A model generated the notes under the pieces. That model worked only from the letters and a program-made list of their open reading frames with translations, made no database searches and was not told the DNA's origin. A stretch of DNA of 30,665 bases, from NCBI GenBank assembly GCA_963725415.1, contig CAVRZY010000209.1, positions 1 to 30,665 on the forward strand. The letters run 5' to 3'. This document shows positions 8,066-16,337 of this stretch, one piece after another (positions within the stretch are counted from its first letter, which is position 1; every line of letters begins with the position of its first letter). Made by a program: the position numbers and the translations under genes. The stretch comes from CAVRZY01 sp963725415 (lineage in GTDB: Bacteria > Acidobacteriota > Terriglobia > Bryobacterales > Bryobacteraceae).

Positions 8066-10604
8066 GAGCGGCCTCCTTCAGGTCGTGTTCCAACAGGTAC
8101 TGGCAATTGAGGATTTTCTCCGCCAGGTCCAGCGGGCGGTAGAAGTAATGGTTGCTGGCCTCGTAAGCGATCGCCGAGAACCGGCGCGCGAGCACATACT
8201 CGCGCCGCGCCAGCTCCAACTCAGCGCGCGCGACCTCACGCATCGCGGCCAGGTTGCTCCCTACCCCGCGCAGCCGGCAGAATTCGATCTGGTTGGCCAC
8301 GCTGCGGAAATGGATATAGCAAGTTTCCGCGATGGCCATGTCTTCCGCGGCCTGCCTTTGTTTTGCTTGCGGGACCAGGTCCAGGGCCTTGCGGAAGGTG
8401 GGCAGCGCCGCCTGCCACAAATCGGCCAACTTATGGAACTGGTCGCGCGCCACCTCCGGCGGATACGGCCCGATCCAGCGCTTCAAATCATCCTGGGGGA
8501 ATAGCGTCATGGAGCCGCGCACGCCCGTGGGCCGCGCGCGCAAGAGGTTGGCGGGGCCGTGCTGCGCGGGCACGATATAGCCGGGCACCACGCCGTAAGG
8601 ATACTCCTCGAAGGCCCGGCTAAAGGCCTGCCAGGCTTCCACCGCGAGCGGAGCCGCAGCCTTACCATAGCGCCGCGCCGCCACCCGCGCCAGCACCGCA
8701 TCGGGCGTTTCCGGGTGCGAGAAGTAGAAGGCCTTGGCGGTCTCCAGATTGGGTGAGGGATAGCCGCCCAGGGTCCAGGACGGCATGATGCCGCCGATCC
8801 CCGCGCCCACCAGGTTAGCGCAATGCCGCGCGACCAGGGCGGGCACCGGCACATAGGGCACCGCAGCCAGTTCCCACGAATTGTTGAACTGCGTTTTGGC
8901 CATGGTGCGCACACCGGCGCGGCGGGCCAGCTCCCAATTCGCCGTGGCGCGCGGGCCCGGGCCGACCACCGAGATCGAGTACTCGCCCACCGTGCAGGGC
9001 ACGCCGCCGCGGCGGATGGGAATGCTCCATTCGCTCACGCTGAGGAAGCGCACATCGTGCGGCAGCCGCGGAATGAGATTACGGGAAAGCTCCTCGGGCC
9101 AGGCCCAATCCCAGGCAATCACTTCTGCTGAGCTGCTCCCGGCGCGCACGCCGGCGCGGAAGGTTTCGATCACCTCGCCGATGACATCCCACATGGTGCG
9201 TTTCGCGCAGCGCGGGCAGGTCGCGGCACTGGCATGGGAGAAGCAGTTGGTGACGTTCTCCGAGCGGGTGATGCTGAAAACGCCGCCCAGGCTGGACACG
9301 GTGCGAAAGATATGAGCGAGCGTTTCCGAGATCCACTGCCGCACTTCTGAGACGGACGTGCACATGGCGTACAAACCGCGGTAAAGGGCGCCACGCATCT
9401 GCAGGCGATCGCGGAAGAACGACTCGGGCATGGCTCGCGGCTCGTTCAAATAAAGGTATGCCTTCAGGCCAAAACGCTCCAGGCGCGCCGTGAGCCGGTT
9501 CAGATTCTTGAGCCGTTCCTCCGCGCGCACTCCGAATTCGGGGAACAGGGGCGTGCGCGCCATATTCCGCAGCACGCATTGCAGCCACACGCCGTTGATG
9601 CCCGCGCGCGCCAGCTTTTCGAGGTAGCCCTCGGGGAACGGGTCTGCCTCGGGTTCGAGCAACGGGTCCCCGTACAGCGAGAAAAACGGATAGAGATAAC
9701 GCGGATCGAGAACGGCCTGGAGCGCGGCGGTGCCGCGGGGGAGGAAAGGCCCCCCGTTCTCCTCCATGCGGTCCTCCATCCAGTAAGCAGCCTGCAGGAG
9801 GCCTCGCGGCGCGTTGGCGGTGGCGCGCACGATTGCATCTTCGACTTGCACGCTGAAGTCTTCGGCGCCTCCGGCCGCGCCGGGTTGCAGGCGGAAAACG
9901 AACCGGCCGCGGCCGCCGGTGCCGGAACCCATAGCGTCGCGCAGATAAGCGGAGAAGCGGTCCAATAGATGAGAGTCGGCGCCCTCGATAGTTACGGGCC
10001 AGCCGGAGACATCCACGCATCCGGCCGGAGCCGCCGCAGAGCGATTGAGCAACAGCGGGAGCTTCGTGTCGCTCAGGCGCGCCACGAACGTGAAGGGCGG
10101 CTCGCCCGTCATGGCGAGTTCCTTGCCTAAGGAGGCTTGCAAGGTGCGCCGGATTTCGGCCGCACGCCGCATGGCCGCAGGCCCCGGCCGGCCATACACC
10201 AACTTTTCGCAATCCGGCTTGGAGCCGAGCTTCACGTCCAGAAAGTCGTCTTCTTTCAGCGTGAATTCGTAGCGCTCGCGCGTCCAGCCCAGCAGTTGCA
10301 CGATCTGCTCGTGCGGCAGCAGATGCCAGTTCTGCCGGATCACCGTGATATAGATGCGCCGTAGTCGATCCGCGGTGAGATTCGGCTTCGCGGGCAGGCC
10401 CATGGAGCGGCCGAGCGCCAGAATGTCGCTGGCCCGGCAACCGGCCACCTCCGCCATGCGCGCGGTGTTGGCCAACTCCCAGTTGCGCCACACGAACTGG
10501 TGCAGGCGATCCGGAAAGTGCGGCTCCTCGATGGGCGGGGCGGCGGCCGCCAGCCGTGGCAGCAAAGCCAGCGGAGGAAGTTGCAGGAAATGGCGCCGGT
10601 TCAT
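8058..10604 (-). CDS. large secreted glycosidase-like protein of unassigned family
   Basis: An 848-residue protein with a Tat-like leader (NRRHFLQ followed by an alanine-rich stretch to about residue 22). Residues about 165-300 have the look of the small alpha/beta domain preceding the barrel of GH20/GH67-type enzymes (NAPRGLLQAAYWMEDRMEE, where such proteins select a barrel entrance). Residues about 305-620 read like a TIM barrel: LEKLARAGINGVWLQCVL, FGLKAYLYLNEPRAMP, GVFSITRSENVTNC, then the metal-like ATCPRCAKRT cluster and VIAWDWAWPEE. A helical region forms the remainder. No single Pfam name comes to mind; a relative of GH163/DUF4838 proteins is my best guess. The ATG overlaps the preceding pseudogene's TGA by four bases. 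It probably acts in the periplasm on the substrate this operon consumes. Catalytic acids are not assigned. Confidence 0.6.
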   Translation of the reverse strand: MNRRHFLQLPPLALLPRLAAAAPPIEEPHFPDRLHQFVWRNWELANTARMAEVAGCRASDILALGRSMGLPAKPNLTADRLRRIYITVIRQNWHLLPHEQIVQLLGWTRERYEFTLKEDDFLDVKLGSKPDCEKLVYGRPGPAAMRRAAEIRRTLQASLGKELAMTGEPPFTFVARLSDTKLPLLLNRSAAAPAGCVDVSGWPVTIEGADSHLLDRFSAYLRDAMGSGTGGRGRFVFRLQPGAAGGAEDFSVQVEDAIVRATANAPRGLLQAAYWMEDRMEENGGPFLPRGTAALQAVLDPRYLYPFFSLYGDPLLEPEADPFPEGYLEKLARAGINGVWLQCVLRNMARTPLFPEFGVRAEERLKNLNRLTARLERFGLKAYLYLNEPRAMPESFFRDRLQMRGALYRGLYAMCTSVSEVRQWISETLAHIFRTVSSLGGVFSITRSENVTNCFSHASAATCPRCAKRTMWDVIGEVIETFRAGVRAGSSSAEVIAWDWAWPEELSRNLIPRLPHDVRFLSVSEWSIPIRRGGVPCTVGEYSISVVGPGPRATANWELARRAGVRTMAKTQFNNSWELAAVPYVPVPALVARHCANLVGAGIGGIMPSWTLGGYPSPNLETAKAFYFSHPETPDAVLARVAARRYGKAAAPLAVEAWQAFSRAFEEYPYGVVPGYIVPAQHGPANLLRARPTGVRGSMTLFPQDDLKRWIGPYPPEVARDQFHKLADLWQAALPTFRKALDLVPQAKQRQAAEDMAIAETCYIHFRSVANQIEFCRLRGVGSNLAAMREVARAELELARREYVLARRFSAIAYEASNHYFYRPLDLAEKILNCQYLLEHDLKEAAHG

Positions 10605-11716
10605 GCGGGATTACCTCCATCGCGATACGCGCGGATCTCGTAGACCCGCGCGCTGTGGTCGCCTTGCGTCGCCAGGATCTTGAGCTTCAATCCCGTGGCG
10701 CGGCGGGCGGTGAAGCGCGCCACCCGCCGGCGCTGGTAGTTGCCGGTTTCCTCGTGAATGCGCTGCCAGGCGCCATCCACCTTCGCATAAAGCCGCCAGT
10801 CGCGCGCGCAGGTGGGCGCCTTCCAAAATGCGGGCGCTTGCGATGACTCCGTGTTGAGGCTGGTATCGAAGGCTACCAGCACCGTGTCGCTCTCCCGGGC
10901 GGTCCCGAAATCCAGTTCCACGGACTGCGGCAACCCTGGATCGGAGATCCATAGGTTCGGCATGCCGGCAGGCCAGGCGACACCATTGTTCACGTTCGCA
11001 GCGCCGAAGGGCTTGGGCGTGGGCGTCACGCGTATCGCGCGCGAGCGTCTTCTGCTGCGTCCAGTGGCGGTAAGCCGGGATATCCATTTCCGGAACCTGA
11101 AAGCCGGGCAGATCGCAGTGGCGCGGCTCGCAGCCGCCGGAAGCCGCGTGCAGGAACTGGGCGGCAGTGCCGGGGGCTGCACGGACGCCTCCGCCCAGCT
11201 TACACCGGGCGCCCGTAGCAGCACGGCCCGGTATGGCTTGCTGGGTGTTTTGCGCGCCGCCCGGTCACCTGTGAGCCAGCCGCGAAACGGCGGCGGAACC
11301 GCGCTCTTCGTGGCCGCCACTCGTTTGCCTGGGGCGCGATCCCAGATGCGCTCCATCTCATACAACTCCATTCCCAGGTCGGCCGCCGCGGTTCCGCGGT
11401 TCGCCAAAAAGAAAGCCATCGAGTGGGTGCGATTGTGCGTGACCGACACCTGGCCGAGCGGCTTGTCGAGGTTCTGAAGTTTCTCGGCCAGCGGCTCGCC
11501 AAACGACGGCACGGCCTCGCGGGTGGCCGTGGCCTTCGCATCGCGCGCGACATCGGCCGGATCCGCATTGCTCACGCCGAGCACGTGCACGTCCTCGCGC
11601 AGCAATTGCTGCTGGATGTGGGCGATGTGGGAACCCGCCGGATCGGCGGCCTGTCGCGGCGTAAGGCTCCGGGCAATCGCGTACGCCGCCGCCGTGCCCA
11701 CGCTCTGGCCTTGCAT
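10601..11716 (-). pseudogene. FAD-dependent oxidoreductase (PF12831-type), C-terminal remnant
   Basis: From about 11716 leftwards the frame reads MQGQSVGTAAAYAIARS, LTPRQ and IQQQLLREDVHVLGV. This is the end of the FAD-binding part of PF12831 oxidoreductases, followed by a beta-sandwich ending LKILATQGDHSARVYEIRAY. The Rossmann FAD site is missing, so it cannot be active. Between about 11212 and 11010-11030 the sensible protein (CKLGGGVRAAPGTAAQF, then MDIPAYRHWTQQKTLARD) lies in another frame before the original frame resumes with NVNNGVAWPAGMPNLW, implying two compensating indels. The long frame stays open throughout. Its upstream neighbour in the same frame is a TonB-receptor fragment, so a large deletion joined two genes. 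The stop overlaps the next ATG by four bases, as expected of an original operon member. Confidence 0.75.
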
Positions 11717-12390
11717 CTGCACCTCGAATTCCCGGACGATCTCTACCGCCGGGCGAAATTTCACGTCCGCCACGATTCCGTTCTGCTCCTGGACCGCCCA
11801 GGTGACGCCGTCGATCAAGACGTCGGATTGCGAGTTGCGCGTGCCGTTGGAGACGAAATTCGTTCCCGTGTAGCCGCCGTCCCCCGTCACGCCCGGCGCC
11901 AGGAGAACGAGATCCAAGGTGTTACGCGTGTTCAACGGCATATCCAGCACGGACTTGTTATCGACCACGTGGCCGAGGGTTGCATTCACGGTGTCGAGCC
12001 GGAGTGCTTCGTCCGCGAGACCGATGCTGGTGGTCACGTCGCCCGGCTTCAGAATTACATCATTACATCTGCGGTGGTCTGCTGCTGCACCTGCGATTGC
12101 ATCCCCGAACAGATAAAAATCCAGAACCCCGCGCTTTCGACGGTCAGCTTGTAACCATCAGGCGGCAAAAGGGTAAACAAATATGCCCCGCGCTCGTTTG
12201 CCGATTTCACCTGACGGGCATTCGTGCCTTCGTTGACTAGCGTCACCTGCGATCCCGGCACGACGCCGCCAGTGGGGCCCGTTACGGTCCCCCGCAAGGA
12301 GGCTGTGTACGATTGGCCGCGCAAACTCGCTGGTGTGAGCCAGGCCCACGCCATGCAGGCGATTGCAGACATTCGGACATTCGTCCTCAT
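11717..12390 (-). pseudogene. TonB-dependent receptor, N-terminal remnant (copy A)
   Basis: The ATG at 12390 follows a good GGGAGG site and begins a signal peptide (residues 1 to about 26), then a carboxypeptidase-regulatory-like domain: SLRGTVTGPTGGVVPGSQV, ERGAYLFTLLPPDGYKLTVE. At 12054-12069 an 8-bp tandem duplication shifts the frame. The downstream frame continues correctly with ILKPGDVTTSIGLADEALRL and the start of the plug domain (DMPLNTRNTLDLVLLAPGVT, then SDVLIDGVTW). At about 11716 the plug breaks off after VREFEVQ and runs in frame into an oxidoreductase tail. The barrel (some 800 residues) is lost. The protein would have been an outer-membrane importer for the substrate of the operon that follows. 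Its first 76 codons are duplicated on the other strand at 16895. Confidence 0.85.
12054..12069. repeat. 8-bp tandem duplication causing a frameshift
   Basis: The plus strand reads ATTACATC twice in direct succession. On the coding strand this turns the expected A-D-V-I-L-K-P into a frame ending ADVMM and a stop. Deleting either copy restores the open frame between the two halves of the receptor. Eight bases is the target duplication size of many IS families, so this may be the footprint of an excised element; replication slippage is the alternative. Confidence 0.85.
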
Positions 12391-12947
12391 TGTGTCCTCC
12401 CGCTAATTCACGCCGGCCGCCTCGGGGTCACATACGAACTCACCCCGGCGGGTTGCGGCGGCAGATCGCCGATTCGGCCTCCACGGTGAACTCCGGCGCG
12501 CCATGCGATCCACCCGCACGGTCACCTCGTCCTGAGTGATCGGCTTTGAGCGCCGCACCTGCCTTCAGCCAAATCTATATCCCGCAAAGAGCCGTGTCAA
12601 TTAGAATATGTAGAACGACTCATTCGAATTGCGAGACACATATGGACCTGCGCAAGCTCCAGCTCCTTACCACCGTGGTGGACGCCGGTAGCTATAAAAA
12701 GGCCGGTGAACGGCTCCATCTTTCGCATTCCGCGATTCACCGGCAGATCCGCCTGCTCGAACAGGACCTCGGCGATCGCGTGCTGGTACGCGTCGCACGG
12801 CACGTGAAGGTCACCGGGGCCGGTGAACTGCTGTTGGGCCTGGCCAGCCGCCTGGAACGGGATATTGCACGCACCCGCACACAGATTGATGAACTGCATC
12901 ATCTGCAAGCAGGGCAGCTACGCATCGGCACCGGAACCAGCATGCTG
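12163..12947 (+). repeat. 785-bp inverted repeat, copy A
   Basis: This block matches the reverse complement of 16338-17122 with no gaps; every position p here pairs with 29285 minus p. I see about five mismatches. It holds codons 1-76 of a TonB receptor (minus strand), the whole divergent intergenic region and codons 1-102 of a LysR gene (plus strand). In this copy the LysR gene is complete and the receptor continues further than in copy B, so copy A is likely the parent. Confidence 0.93.
12572..12600 (-). promoter_or_regulatory. sigma70-like promoter of the minus-strand operon
   Basis: On the minus strand a perfect TTGACA (12600-12595) is followed after 17 bases by TAGATT (12577-12572), with an overlapping TATAGA. 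It points to the receptor ATG at 12390, giving a leader of roughly 175 bases. It lies about 40 bases from the start of the divergent LysR gene, a position where a LysR-type protein would normally act. An imperfect dyad GAAT-N14-ATTC (12604-12625) and the palindrome ATTCGAAT (12622-12629) lie between the promoter and the regulator gene and are candidate operator parts. Confidence 0.5.
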
Positions 12948-13535
12948 ATCTTCTTCCTGCCGCCGATCCTGGAACAGTTCCGCGAGCGATTCCCGGGTGT
13001 GGAAGTCACCGTCATGACCGGCACGGCCGACCAGGTAGTCCGGCTGATCCTGGCGGACAAACTGGATGTGGGAGTCATCTATTCGCTGGAAGATCTGCCT
13101 TCCGGGGAAACCGAGCTGGAACACGAATGCCTGTACCAGGAGAAGTTCGTGCTGGCGATCGGACAGGGCCACCCCCTGGAAAGGCGCCGTTCGGTCTCGC
13201 TCAACGAGGCCGTGCGATATCCGTTCATCCTGAACCCGCATCCCAGCCACCTGCGGCGAGTCTTCGATCGCCTGTTTGACCGAGCAGGGCTGAAGCCGCG
13301 TATCGTGATGGAACTGGAGAATGAGGAGGCCATGGAGGAAATGATCGGCATCAACATGGGGGTGACGTTTCTCTCCGAGCGGCGTGCGGCGAACGACCGC
13401 CTCCGCCACGTGCGGTTGCGTGGGCAGCCTATCTCCTGTGACGTCGGGTTGGTGCTCCCCAGAGCGGACTACCTACCGGCTCCGACACGCGAGTTTGCAC
13501 GCATGTGCCGGGAGACCGCGAAGCGGCGGCCATAG
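12642..13535 (+). CDS. LysR-family transcriptional regulator
   Basis: From the ATG at 12642 the protein has 297 residues, the normal size for the family. MDLRKLQLLTTVVDAGSYKK and LHLSHSAIHRQIRLLEQDLG are the winged helix-turn-helix; a linker helix follows (ERDIARTRTQIDELHHLQAG), then the effector-binding domain from residue about 88 (QLRIGTGTSMLIFFLPPILE) to the end. An upstream in-frame ATG at 12546 is unlikely because it would add 32 unconserved residues across the promoter. The gene diverges from the catabolic operon at 12390 and is the obvious candidate to control it. A truncated copy of its first 102 codons sits at 16643-16338. The effector is unknown; LysR proteins beside such operons usually sense a pathway intermediate. 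Confidence 0.93.
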   Translation: MDLRKLQLLTTVVDAGSYKKAGERLHLSHSAIHRQIRLLEQDLGDRVLVRVARHVKVTGAGELLLGLASRLERDIARTRTQIDELHHLQAGQLRIGTGTSMLIFFLPPILEQFRERFPGVEVTVMTGTADQVVRLILADKLDVGVIYSLEDLPSGETELEHECLYQEKFVLAIGQGHPLERRRSVSLNEAVRYPFILNPHPSHLRRVFDRLFDRAGLKPRIVMELENEEAMEEMIGINMGVTFLSERRAANDRLRHVRLRGQPISCDVGLVLPRADYLPAPTREFARMCRETAKRRP

Positions 13536-13650
13536 GTACGACGTGGTCTATCTCGGTTTCTTTCGATGACAACGACTCTCGTCGACGATGCCGCCGTCAC
13601 AGCCAGCAGGCCTCTTCAAGCTGGTCGACCGTCACGGCGCTGATCGCCTG

Positions 13651-13800
13651 GATACTGAATCCTTCCCGCTTCAGCTCTGCAAACTCGTTCACTTCCCTCG
13701 CCCTCAACAGATCTCGGCACCTCCTCGGTACCAGAGTCGATGCCGGCTATGGCCTTGTCAGGGGTGGGGAATTTTCAACCGGCGCTATGGGGATTATTGC
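13651..13800 (-). mobile_element. IS21-family terminal remnant, copy 1
   Basis: This 150-bp stretch recurs at 17123-17272 with three mismatches. Read on the minus strand it begins with the outer end, containing the GTTGAAAATTCCCCAC motif typical of IS21 multiple terminal repeats. It then enters an IstA-like start around TTG 13707: LLRAREVNEFAELKREG, then FSIQAIS, the beginning of the helix-turn-helix. The frame dies a few residues later (ending EACWL and stop). The outer end is cut at 13800/13801 by the ISL3-type element. The 115 bases between the LysR stop and this remnant hold nothing I recognise. Confidence 0.65.
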
Positions 13801-15362
13801 GGGTCTTCCGCGATTTTGGTGGAATCGTCATGGCGAACAGTCAATGCCGGCGGCAGCAAACGGTAGAACGCGTGGCCGCAGCAGCAGAAAGCCGCTACGG
13901 CCGTACATCTGCCGTTTGATGAGCTTGATGCGGTGCACTTGGCCTTCAACCTGGCCGTTGCTCCACGGCCGCTCTATCGCCGCTGCAACAGCATCGTAAT
14001 CGCGCTCAATTCCGGTCACGAATCGCTTTAACTCGGGCATTCCGGATGCGGATGCCCGAGTGAGCCATGATCGCAAGGCGGCGGAGTTCCGATCTTTGAA
14101 AACTTGGCGGAACTGGTGAGCCAATTCCTGACTCATCGCGACCTGCGGATGCGCGGCCGTTACGACATCCACCCATCGTTGCTCCTCCGGGTTGCGCTGA
14201 GTGGGTGGCTTCGTCAGCCAGAACGCAACCAGCTTGAGGTTTGGGAGCACCCGTCGAGGTTTGGGGGCTTTGGCATCGGGCTTAGCGCGCCAACCCTGTA
14301 AGTATTCCTTGACCCGGCTCCTCTGCCCGCCATAGCCCATCTGTCGCAACTCGCGGCAGAGTTGAGAAGCATTGTGGCACCCCTCCACCCAACGCCTCTC
14401 CAGGTAGTCGCGGTAGGAATCGAGTGCGGATCGCCGCTGGCGCGGCGCACGCTCAGGAAACTCCCCAGCCCGAAGGAATCGCCGAACGGTCGTACGGGTA
14501 ATACCCAGTTCTTTGGCAATGGCGCGCTTGGTGAGGCCACGGCGATACGCGTCGCGAACCGCCTCATACAGCGCCTTCCGCTTGCCGCGCCGTTGTTCAC
14601 GCTCGCGCTCATGCTGATTCAGCTCAACGGTCTGCTCAGGTCCGGCCGTATCCGGCGCCGGCGTCGGCGCGTCTTGGCCGTCGGTCGTGGTCGAATCGAC
14701 AGGGATGGTTTGCGGCATGGCGATCCGGTGCAGTACGCTCGCCAAGCGTTCCAGCACGTGCTGGAGGGCGGTGGTGAGATTGCAGAAAAGGTGAAAACGG
14801 TCAGCCACTTGGAGGGCGTTCGGGGCGCCTTGGCGGGTACCTTCGGCGTAGGCGCCCGCGCGATCACGGCTAACCACCTGTACGCTGGGGTGGGGCTCGT
14901 AGCCAGTCAGCAGGTGTGTCCGATTCACGGTCCGGAAGCAGATCAATCGGTTGGTGACGCTCCAGATCGACCAGCACGGTTCCATACCGGTGCCCGCGAC
15001 GCCAGGCCCAATCGTCTACACCCAACACCTTCACATCAGGAATTGATTCGCTGGCGTGCTGTCGTAGCACGCGAAGGATGGTATCGGCGCTCGACGAAAT
15101 GCCGAGTTGGACTCCCAGCCGCCGCCCTGCCTCACCGCCGAGGGCGTAACCGATCGCCAGCACGGCATCGCGATACCGAGTGGTCTGCCTAGCGTAGGGC
15201 CTGACCACGCTCGGCAGTCGCTGCGTGAAGACGCGACACCCACATCGTGCGACGCGGCAGTAGAACCGACGAGTCCATAGGCGGATCCGAACAATGGAGC
15301 CCTGCCAGGGGAGGTCCTGAAGAACTCGACAATACCGGCTATGGATGCGGCCTGAGTAATCC
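13801..15362 (-). mobile_element. ISL3-family insertion sequence, truncated at its 5' end
   Basis: The left boundary is sharp: identity with the second IS21 remnant stops at 13800, and 13801 begins GGGTCTTCCGCGATTTTGG, resembling the GGCTCTTCC-type ends of ISL3 elements. The transposase stop is 27 bases inside. On the other side the element breaks at 15362/15363, where a copy of a DUF4838 gene tail begins, so the matching inverted end, the promoter and the transposase N-terminus are gone. No target duplication can be checked for that reason. The element cannot move by itself. Confidence 0.8.
13828..15362 (-). pseudogene. ISL3-family transposase, 5'-truncated and frameshifted
   Basis: The recognisable protein starts abruptly at GRIHSRYCRVLQDLPWQG, lacking the first cysteine pair of the usual N-terminal zinc finger. 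It continues through RFYCRVARCGCRVFTQRLP, then the first catalytic aspartate region KVLGVDDWAWRRGHRYGT. At 14892-14895 a run of four G (plus strand) should be three: one extra base moves the frame from ADWLRAPP to HPSVQVVSRDRAGAYAEG, which carries the second aspartate. The rest includes a helix-turn-helix insert (LTKRAIAKELGITRTTVRRF) and the end region SNGQVEGQVHRIKLIKRQMYG with the catalytic glutamate. All DDE residues survive, but the truncation and shift make it inactive. Confidence 0.88.
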
Positions 15363-16027
15363 ATCGCTGCTTCAATCACACGGTGAACGACCCGGACTGC
15401 TGGATTAATTCGACGCTGAAATACAAACAGCCGAACCTCCGGAAGCCTTACGGGATTCGGCCCGTCCTGGAGCAGTACGCAAGCAAATATGGCGGCAAGC
15501 GAATGGGGATCACGGATTACTGGTTGGATGCCAGCTTCTACGGACGCCCGCCGTTCGCTCCCTGGAAGGGACGCGTCCCGCATTACGGCGCAACCCTCCA
15601 GGAAGATATCCGCTTCTACCACAGTCTCGGCGTCCAGAGCATCGCCACGTACGTTGTGGGAGTGGAGCGGAAGTATCTGGCTCAATTCACATCACCGGCA
15701 CTGTTTCAGTATGGTGTGTTGTTGTGGAATCCGGATGCCGACCTGGCGGCGGAACTGCGCTTGTTCTGCGCGAACTGGTTCGGCAATGAGTCCCTCGCGA
15801 GCGTGTTCGATTGGCGCGAGCATCCGGATCCCAAACACTTGACGCCGGAGGAATGCCAAAAGCTGGCACGCCTTTATATTGAGAAGGTCGCTGTAGTCAG
15901 AAGCGCGCTGAATTCGGCGGGTGATGAACTCCGGCGCAGCCGCCTGAGCCGCCTCATCGCGGAGTACGAGCTGTGCGCAACCGTGATGAAGAATTTCGAG
16001 AAGGTGGTTCCCGTTCCGCTGCGCTGA
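15363..16027 (+). pseudogene. DUF4838-protein C-terminal fragment (duplicate)
   Basis: This fragment has no start of its own. It begins in the codons for NRCFNHTVNDPDCWIN and runs open to a TGA at 16025-16027 after EKVVPVPLR. It reproduces the last 221 residues of the protein encoded at 20636-23134 with a few substitutions (MGITDYWLDASFYG here versus MGIMDYWLDAGFYG there). It abuts the broken ISL3 element directly, so it was joined to it by recombination. It carries no N-terminal domain or signal peptide and is presumably not expressed as an enzyme. Confidence 0.9.
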
Positions 16028-16031
16028 GGAC
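15363..16031 (+). repeat. 669-bp direct repeat, copy 1
   Basis: Matches 22470-23138 with a constant offset of 7107 and no gaps; I see six mismatches, three of them clustered at 15569-15575. It ends five or six bases beyond the shared stop codon, where the two flanks diverge completely. The divergence argues against simple assembly doubling. Confidence 0.93.
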
Positions 16032-16050
16032 CAACGCGAGCACACAGGCA

Positions 16051-16165
16051 CTGTAGAGGAAAAAGGCAAAAGGGACTGGACGGCTTAGCCGTCTTTGATG
16101 TCAGGCTTAGACCTGGCTTAAGAGATTGCGAAGCGCTCGGAACCACTTTTGCCTTTTGCCTACAG
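16051..16165. repeat. 115-bp inverted-repeat element (MITE- or REP-like)
   Basis: The ends read inward as CTGTAGAGGAAAAAGGCAAA (16051-16070) and CTGTAGGCAAAAGGCAAAAG (from 16165 on the opposite strand), an imperfect inverted repeat of about 20 bases. Inside is a perfect hairpin, GACGGC-TTA-GCCGTC (16079-16093), followed by TTT, which could end transcription arriving from the fragment upstream. No coding capacity is seen. It may be a small non-autonomous element or simply a bidirectional terminator between two gene tails, since it lies between a plus-strand stop (16027) and a minus-strand stop (16160). Confidence 0.5.
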
Positions 16166-16337
16166 CGCGGAGTAACGGATCTGTTCGGCGGTGTCACCGT
16201 CGTTGTTTAGCCCGGTCACCAACGCGCTCAGTAGGGCGGGGCTGTCCAGTTTGTGCCTCTCGCAAATCTCGTCACTCTCAGGATATGCACGTTCAACGAA
16301 GATCGCGGCCGGCACGCGTACAGGGGTCGGGTTCCGA
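16160..16337 (-). pseudogene. unidentified protein, C-terminal fragment
   Basis: Leftwards from the breakpoint at 16337 the minus strand is open to a TAG at 16160-16162, reading VPAAIFVERAYPESDEICER and then HKLDSPALLSALVTGLNN. The composition is protein-like and differs from LysR, so this is the tail of some other gene joined to LysR copy B out of frame. I do not recognise the family. The stop codon lies inside the right arm of the 115-bp inverted-repeat element. Confidence 0.4.

Noticed and set aside
9079..10620. 513-codon frame within the 848-residue glycosidase-like gene
   Set aside because: Same strand, other frame; arginine- and proline-rich composition typical of a shadow in GC-rich DNA.
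15383..16027. Independent 214-residue gene
   Set aside because: It is a copy of the last part of the gene at 20636-23134 without leader or ribosome site, so it was called a fragment.
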